A DNA stretch of 19,445 nt from Lacustribacter sp964460315. GTDB lineage: Bacteria > Pseudomonadota > Gammaproteobacteria > Burkholderiales > Burkholderiaceae_A. The translations under genes and the position numbers were made by a program. The notes beneath the pieces are model-generated. The model had not been told where the DNA came from, searched no databases, and saw nothing but the letters and a program-made list of their open reading frames with translations. Where the stretch lies: positions 1 to 19,445 of the forward strand of contig CAYWPQ010000027.1 of the NCBI GenBank assembly GCA_964460315.1. The letters are read 5' to 3'. Positions 15,352-19,445 of this stretch are shown here, one piece after another (position 1 is the first letter of the stretch; every line of letters starts with the position of its first letter).

Positions 15352-15715
15352 GGGGCCGACCCGGTTTCGACGTGGGTAGTGAAGAAGCGCAGGGCATACC
15401 GAGGCTCGATTCCCTCGTAAATCCAGTCGAAAAACTATAAACGCCAACGACGAGCGTTTTGCTCTCGCAGCCTAAGGGCTAGCGAGCGCTGCAACGGCAC
15501 GCTGATGGGCCGGGTGGGTCAAACCACTGCAGCGTCATTCACATCAGATCGTCACCCAATAAGCCGTGGGTTGGGTGCCTAAAACAAGCGGATCGCGGGT
15601 TGCCGGCCTGTCTGTTGGCTAAGCAGCTTCGTTAAATTCAAATAAACCGACTAAGTATGTAGAACTGTCTTTGGAAGACTTGCGGACGCGGGTTCGATTC
15701 CCGCCGGCTCCACCA
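15352..15715 (+). ncRNA. ssrA: Transfer-messenger RNA (tmRNA)
   Basis: tmRNA rescues ribosomes stalled on broken mRNA by acting as tRNA-Ala and then as a short template for a degradation tag. The 5' end GGGGCCG (15352-15358) pairs with CGGCTCC (15705-15711) as a 7-base-pair acceptor stem, followed by discriminator A and encoded CCA (15713-15715). A T arm GCGGG-TTCGATT-CCCGC lies at 15688-15704. The conserved GGTTTCGACGTGGGT follows the 5' stem. The tag frame encodes ANDERFALAA, the betaproteobacterial form. It is a one-piece (non-permuted) tmRNA of 364 bases. A promoter and a terminator flank it. Confidence 0.98.
15443..15475 (+). other. tmRNA proteolysis-tag reading frame (ANDERFALAA, stop TAA)
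   Basis: Resume codon GCC at 15443, ten sense codons and TAA at 15473. The encoded tag ends in LAA, the signal recognised by ClpXP-type proteases. Not a free-standing gene; it is translated only during trans-translation. Confidence 0.95.
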
Positions 15716-15726
15716 TCATCAGGCAC

Positions 15727-15750
15727 AAGGCCCACGCAAGTGGGCTTTTT
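15727..15750 (+). terminator. Rho-independent terminator after ssrA
   Basis: Stem GCCCAC/GTGGGC (15730-15735 with 15740-15745), a GCAA tetraloop, extension by A-T and G-T pairs at the base, then a T run to 15750. It begins 12 bases after the tmRNA CCA end. Confidence 0.9.
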
Positions 15751-15781
15751 GCTGTCTAGCAGGCGCCCTATTCGCCCCACT

Positions 15782-15787
15782 TATACT
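15782..15787 (+). promoter_or_regulatory. Possible -10 box for the TRAP transporter operon
   Basis: TATACT differs from TATAAT at one base, but no good -35 box lies 17 bases upstream (GCAGGC). If used, transcription would start near 15794, only about 7 bases before ATG 15801, and would favour a start at 15819 or 15822. Confidence 0.35.
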
Positions 15788-15800
15788 TCTCGGTAATCGT

Positions 15801-16901
15801 ATGCATCCAGCGGTGACCATGATGAAGCCCCAAAAGCTAACCCCCCAAAAGCCTGACAGCAACTCCCCCCGAATCGCTGCGTTGGAATCAATTCGCCTGA
15901 AGTGCACGGGTCTTGTGTTGGCTCTGCTCATCGCCGCAATTTCCTTGGGCCTTGCCACAGCAGCTCCCAAGGCCTTGGCCCAAACGCCAGTGAGCCTCCG
16001 AGTTTCAACACCGGCCGTGGCCGATGACTGGCACGCCAAAATGTGGAATGTCTTTCAAGAATCCCTCAATAAGCAAGCACCCGGCCAGTTCAATGTTCAG
16101 ATTCATCTGAACTCATCTCTCTTTAAGCAAGGCACCGAAGCGGCCGCCATGGCTCGGGGCAACCTTGAACTCGCGGCAATTTCTGCCTTTGACATGGCCA
16201 AGCTGGTGCCGGAGTTTTCCATTTTCACGGCAGGCTATGTGGTGCGCGACCCCGCACATCAGCAGAAAATTTTCACGGGCCCCATTGGCCAGGAACTCTT
16301 TCAAAAGGTGTCCGAAAAAATGGATGTCACCGTGCTGGCCACGGTTTATCTGGGCACACGGCAGCTGAATCTGCGACAGGCACGAAAGGTTCAAACCCCA
16401 GCAGACCTGAAAGGCGTCAAGCTGCGCATGCCGGCAAGCAAAGAGTGGCTCTTCCTGGGGGAATCACTGGGTGCCACCGCCACGCCGCTTGCCTTTGGCG
16501 AGGTCTATCTGGGTCTTAAAACCGGCACCATTGACGGGCAAGACAACCCCCTTCCGTCCGTTCGCGCAGCCAAATTCCACGAGGTCACCAAGCAGCTGGT
16601 GCTGACCCAGCACCTGGTCGACAGCCTGTTCATCACCATCTCGAACAAAACCTGGAGGGCACTCAATGGCCAGCAACAGCAGCAGCTGAAGACAGCGGCC
16701 GCAGCCGCCATGCGCTACAACAACGAGAACCGCATCAAAGAAGAAAAGCAGCTCATCGACTTTTTCAAAAAGCAGGGGCTCGAGGTCTCCACGCCAAACC
16801 TTGCCGCATTTCGAAGCCATGTCCAGGCGCATTACATGAAGTCCGATCTCGCGAAATCATGGCCAGCGGGTCTTTTGCAACGAATTAATCAAACCCAGTG
16901 A
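15801..16901 (+). CDS. dctP: TRAP transporter periplasmic substrate-binding protein
   Basis: This periplasmic receptor captures an organic acid and hands it to the DctQM membrane proteins. A signal peptide (Arg32, Lys34, hydrophobic 38-54, cleavage after ALA at 58-60) precedes a DctP fold. Diagnostic parts are GVKLRMP at 205-211, with the conserved carboxylate-binding Arg209, and FGEVYLGLKTGTIDGQDNP at 232-250. The 33 residues before the signal core are unusually long; ATG codons at 15819 and 15822 would shorten this to 26-27 residues. A run of five Gln lies at 291-295. The stop overlaps the dctQ start (GTGA). The substrate cannot be read from sequence; C4-dicarboxylates, keto acids or sugar acids are all possible. 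Confidence 0.9.
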   Translation: MHPAVTMMKPQKLTPQKPDSNSPRIAALESIRLKCTGLVLALLIAAISLGLATAAPKALAQTPVSLRVSTPAVADDWHAKMWNVFQESLNKQAPGQFNVQIHLNSSLFKQGTEAAAMARGNLELAAISAFDMAKLVPEFSIFTAGYVVRDPAHQQKIFTGPIGQELFQKVSEKMDVTVLATVYLGTRQLNLRQARKVQTPADLKGVKLRMPASKEWLFLGESLGATATPLAFGEVYLGLKTGTIDGQDNPLPSVRAAKFHEVTKQLVLTQHLVDSLFITISNKTWRALNGQQQQQLKTAAAAAMRYNNENRIKEEKQLIDFFKKQGLEVSTPNLAAFRSHVQAHYMKSDLAKSWPAGLLQRINQTQ

Positions 16902-17350
16902 AAGCCATCGTCCAACGCGTGAGCCACTGGCTGGGTGCACTGCTCTTTGCGGTGTTGCTTGCAGTGTTTGTGATTCAGGTCGTTGCACGATTTTTTTTCG
17001 ATCAGCCCCTGCCATGGACGGATGAACTGGCCGTGGTGCTCTACATCTGGCTGATCTTTTGGGCGGCAGCCATCATGGTGAAACCCAAAGAACAGGTGGC
17101 GTTTGACCTGCTGATCAATGCGGTAAGCCCAGAAACCAAAACCCGAATGCTGCGCGCCCGTTACGCCGTTGTGGCGGGGCTTTCGGCCATCGCCATGCCG
17201 GCAAGCCTTGACTACATTCTGTTTATGCAGCGCGAAGGCACGCCCGTATTAGGCCTGCCCTTGGCCTGGGTGTTTCTTCCTTTCATGCTCTTTTTGGCAA
17301 GCCTGGTGGTGTGGAATAGCCTGATGCTGATTCAATCTTTTCGTCGATGA
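16898..17350 (+). CDS. dctQ: TRAP transporter small membrane subunit
   Basis: DctQ is the four-helix small subunit that links the binding protein and the large permease. The 150-residue protein shows four hydrophobic spans at about 11-31, 46-64, 88-108 and 119-143, and the early RFFFDQPLPWTDELAVVLYIW (split about residues 31-51), typical of the family, with the Trp-Thr-Asp-Glu box. GTG at 16898 is the start; it overlaps the dctP stop by 4 bases. The stop overlaps the dctM start by 4 bases, so all three subunits are coupled. Confidence 0.92.
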   Translation: MKAIVQRVSHWLGALLFAVLLAVFVIQVVARFFFDQPLPWTDELAVVLYIWLIFWAAAIMVKPKEQVAFDLLINAVSPETKTRMLRARYAVVAGLSAIAMPASLDYILFMQREGTPVLGLPLAWVFLPFMLFLASLVVWNSLMLIQSFRR

Positions 17351-18660
17351 CTCCCGCTGATCTTCCGCTTTCACCGGGCATGCTCACGCTGGTGGGTGTG
17401 CTTGTTCTGGGCATGGCGTTGGGTGCGCCCATTGGCGTGATGATGATGCTCAGTGGCGTGGCCTATCTGGTGGTCACCCAGCAAGACATTGGGCTTGCTG
17501 CAGAGCAAGTGCTTAACGGCCTCTACAACAGCTATGTCTTGCTTGCCGTTCCCTTGTTTGTGCTTGCCGCCAACCTGATGAACGCGGGCACAGTGAGCGA
17601 GCGACTCTTCGATTTCTGCAGGCTTTTGGTGGGAAGGCTCAAAGGCGGCCTGGCGCAAATTGACATTCTGGTGAGCGTGATCTTTTCCGGCATGAGCGGC
17701 AGCGCCATTGCCGATGCGGCAGGCCCGGGCCTGGTCACCATTCGCCAGATGTTAAGAAAGCCCGGCTACCCTCCCGGCTTTGCGGGTGCGGTGGTGGTGG
17801 CCAGCGCCACCATTGGCCCCATGATTCCGCCGTCCATTCCACTGGTGATCTACGCCATGGTGTCGGGTGCATCCGTGGGGGCACTCTTTATTGGCGGCGT
17901 CGTTCCGGGCCTATTGATGGCAGCCCTCATGATGATCACCGTGCACATCATCGCCCGCAGGCGAAATCTTCCTGCCGAAGAGCCCCTTCCCCGCCACCAG
18001 ATCAAAGCCGCGATCATTCGAGGCGCACTGCCCCTGTCACTGCCCATCGTGCTGCTGGGTGGCATTTACAGCGGCCTCTTCACCCCCACCGAGGCCGCCG
18101 CCGTGGCGGCGCTGCATGCGCTGATCCTTGCCACACTTGTCTACCGTGCGCTAAGCCTGAAGGGCTTGGTGGATGTCTTTGCCGATTCCGCAAAATCGAG
18201 CGCGGTGATCACCATGGTCATTTCCGGTGCCTTCATGATGAACTACGCCCTGGCTGCAGAGGGCGTGCCGCAGGCACTTGCCGGCTGGGTGGCAGGCCTG
18301 GGGCTGACCGATTGGCAGTTCCTGCTTTTGGTGAATCTGCTTTTTCTAATTCTGGGCTGCTTTCTGGACACCATTGTGATGCTCTTGGTGTTTGTGCCCA
18401 TGCTTTTGCCGGCCGTGAACGCCTTGGGTATTGATCTGGTTCACTTCGGCGTGCTGATGCTTTTGAACATGATGATCGGGCTGATCACCCCGCCCTTTGG
18501 CATGCTGCTTTTTGTCACCCATGCGCTTACTGGAATTCCAGTGAGAGACATGCTGAAAGAAGGATGGCCTTTTCTGGTCATGCTGCTTGGCCTGCTGTTG
18601 GCCATGACCTTCTTCCCGCAGATGGTGCTCTGGCCGCTGTCGCTATCCAACAGCCTTTGA
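17347..18660 (+). CDS. dctM: TRAP transporter large permease subunit
   Basis: DctM is the sodium-driven elevator-type transport subunit of TRAP systems in the inner membrane. The 437-residue protein is almost wholly hydrophobic, with about a dozen membrane segments. Family marks are FSGMSGSAIADAAGPG at 113-128, GPMIPPSIPLVIY at 157-169 and GLFTPTEAAAVAALHAL in the second half. ATG 17347 overlaps the dctQ stop. It ends 16 bases from the convergent gst gene, leaving no space for a conventional terminator between them. Length is normal. Confidence 0.95.
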   Translation: MTPADLPLSPGMLTLVGVLVLGMALGAPIGVMMMLSGVAYLVVTQQDIGLAAEQVLNGLYNSYVLLAVPLFVLAANLMNAGTVSERLFDFCRLLVGRLKGGLAQIDILVSVIFSGMSGSAIADAAGPGLVTIRQMLRKPGYPPGFAGAVVVASATIGPMIPPSIPLVIYAMVSGASVGALFIGGVVPGLLMAALMMITVHIIARRRNLPAEEPLPRHQIKAAIIRGALPLSLPIVLLGGIYSGLFTPTEAAAVAALHALILATLVYRALSLKGLVDVFADSAKSSAVITMVISGAFMMNYALAAEGVPQALAGWVAGLGLTDWQFLLLVNLLFLILGCFLDTIVMLLVFVPMLLPAVNALGIDLVHFGVLMLLNMMIGLITPPFGMLLFVTHALTGIPVRDMLKEGWPFLVMLLGLLLAMTFFPQMVLWPLSLSNSL

Positions 18661-18676
18661 TTCGCGAAGGAATTGT

Positions 18677-19285
18677 TTAACGAATGCCCTCTGCCTTAAG
18701 GGCAGCTTGTACGCCGGGCCGCTCTCTTGCCCTTGCCACCAAGGCTTGAATATTGGGCCACTGGTCGGTTGGCAGCTTCAACACCCCAAGCCAGTTAAAG
18801 ACATTCAACAGATAGGCATCGGCAATTGAAAACTGATCTGCCACCAGAAATAGCTTGCCTTCAAGGTACTGGTTCACATAGCCAAAACGCAGATTAAGAG
18901 TCTCCACGGCCTTGGCTTTCATCTCGGACGTGCTGTCCGGCTTAAACAGGGGAGAAAACGACTTATGCAGCTCGGTGCCGATAAACGTGAGCCATGACTG
19001 CACCCGAACGCGATCCAGGCTGCCGTTGGGCGGCGCAAGTTTTTTCTCGGGCACAAGATCCGCCAGGTATTGATTAATGGCCGGGCCTTCGGTCAGCACC
19101 TCGCCGCTGTCAAGCTCAAGTGCCGGCACATAGCCCTTCGGGTTGATGGCGGTGAAATCTGCCCCGCTTGCGGTGGTCTTGGTGGCCAGATTCACGGCCT
19201 CCGCCGTAAAAGGAAGCCCACTTTCATAAAGGACAATATGCACAGCAAGAGAACATGCGCCACGGCTGTAATAGAGTTTCATCAT
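18677..19285 (-). CDS. gstA: Beta-class glutathione S-transferase
   Basis: This is a cytosolic bacterial glutathione transferase. An N-terminal thioredoxin-like domain begins KLYYSRGACSLAVHIVLYE. Counted from the second ATG (19282) the cysteine is Cys10 and His106 falls in TELHKSF; both are marks of the beta class. The cis-proline stretch NPKGYVPAL and the LTEGPAI box complete the glutathione site. The helical C-terminal domain has FSIADAYLLNV and ends ARERPGVQAALKAEGIR, closely like E. coli GstA. Two ATG codons in tandem (19285, 19282) leave the start uncertain by one residue. It is convergent with dctM and divergent from the gene at 19408. Its substrate is unknown. Confidence 0.93.
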   Translation of the reverse strand: MMKLYYSRGACSLAVHIVLYESGLPFTAEAVNLATKTTASGADFTAINPKGYVPALELDSGEVLTEGPAINQYLADLVPEKKLAPPNGSLDRVRVQSWLTFIGTELHKSFSPLFKPDSTSEMKAKAVETLNLRFGYVNQYLEGKLFLVADQFSIADAYLLNVFNWLGVLKLPTDQWPNIQALVARARERPGVQAALKAEGIR

Positions 19286-19407
19286 TGGTCTTTCGTTAAG
19301 TGAACAGTATCGAATAATAAGTCTTCAAGCCCCCCAAGAACACCCTAAGATCAACCGAAGAACTCCCTCGGACCACCCCAGAAAACATTGCCAAAAGGAC
19401 ACCCCAA

Positions 19408-19445
19408 ATGACTCGACATCTCATTGTTGTCCTTGGCGATCAGCT
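19408..19445 (+). CDS. Start of a probable cryptochrome/photolyase-related protein (truncated by window edge)
   Basis: Only 12 codons are in the window: MTRHLIVVLGDQ, followed by the first two bases of a probable Leu codon. This matches the beginning of the deoxyribodipyrimidine photolyase-related (FeS-BCP, CryB/PhrB-like) family, which opens with an Arg-x-Leu-Ile-x-Val-Leu-Gly-Asp-Gln-Leu pattern. Those proteins carry FAD and a 4Fe-4S cluster and repair 6-4 photoproducts. A good Shine-Dalgarno AAAAGGA at 19393-19399 lies 8 bases before ATG, which supports a real start. Identification rests on very few residues. Confidence 0.55.
   Translation, partial: MTRHLIVVLGDQ

Noticed and set aside
15688..15801. 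tmRNA 3' end as an integration site for a mobile element
   Set aside because: ssrA is a known target, but no second copy of its 3' end, no integrase and no mobile gene is visible. The native terminator follows at once, and the next genes are a normal TRAP operon.
18661..18705. Small palindromes between dctM and gst (TTCGCGAA; CTGCC/GGCAG)
   Set aside because: Stems are only 4-5 base pairs, none is followed by a T run in the right orientation, and the second lies within the gst coding sequence; not supported as a terminator.

Overview
The window reads as a draft or metagenome-assembled scaffold from a betaproteobacterium, most likely order Burkholderiales. The evidence is a tmRNA whose tag reads ANDERFALAA, the order gyrA / ompA / ubiG / gph, an OmpA with a Cys-Trp-Arg-Thr-Gly-Tyr-Trp segment, and an AroA-Cmk fusion, which I recall from this order. 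The family or genus cannot be settled from the sequence. Almost every base is accounted for, and no stretch above 300 bases lacks a gene.

Bases 1-10126, minus strand, form one long co-oriented block read as gyrA, serC, pheA, hisC, tyrA, aroA-cmk, rpsA (rpsA runs off the left edge). Genes overlap by 17, 4, 4 and 25 bases, with one gap of 10 bases. This is a version of the mixed-function supraoperon known from pseudomonads and relatives. It joins DNA gyrase, serine/pyridoxal synthesis, phenylalanine and tyrosine synthesis, the last shikimate steps, CMP kinase and ribosomal protein S1. A run of 100 N inside serC is flanked by two identical 55-base copies. It behaves as an unmerged contig overlap, and collapsing it restores a perfect serC of 368 codons.

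Bases 10275-12486, plus strand, hold ompA with its own terminator, then ubiG and gph, which overlap by 4 bases. Bases 12506-15237, minus strand, hold a transcription unit of rfaH, fcl and gmd. It encodes a specialised antitermination factor and the two enzymes that turn GDP-mannose into GDP-L-fucose for surface polysaccharide. Parts of it, rfaH above all, look less GC-rich than the flanks.

Bases 15262-15750 hold the tmRNA gene ssrA with promoter and terminator, divergent from rfaH. Bases 15801-18660 hold a complete TRAP transporter (dctP, dctQ, dctM; 4-base overlaps). A beta-class glutathione transferase (minus strand) follows, and then the first 12 codons of what looks like a cryptochrome/photolyase-related protein at the right edge.

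I found no CRISPR array, insertion sequence, prophage or clearly new multigene system. The points most worth a second look are the unusual glyphosate-site residues in AroA, the collapsible gap in serC, the AroA-Cmk fusion within the supraoperon, and the RfaH/GDP-fucose module with no visible ops site.
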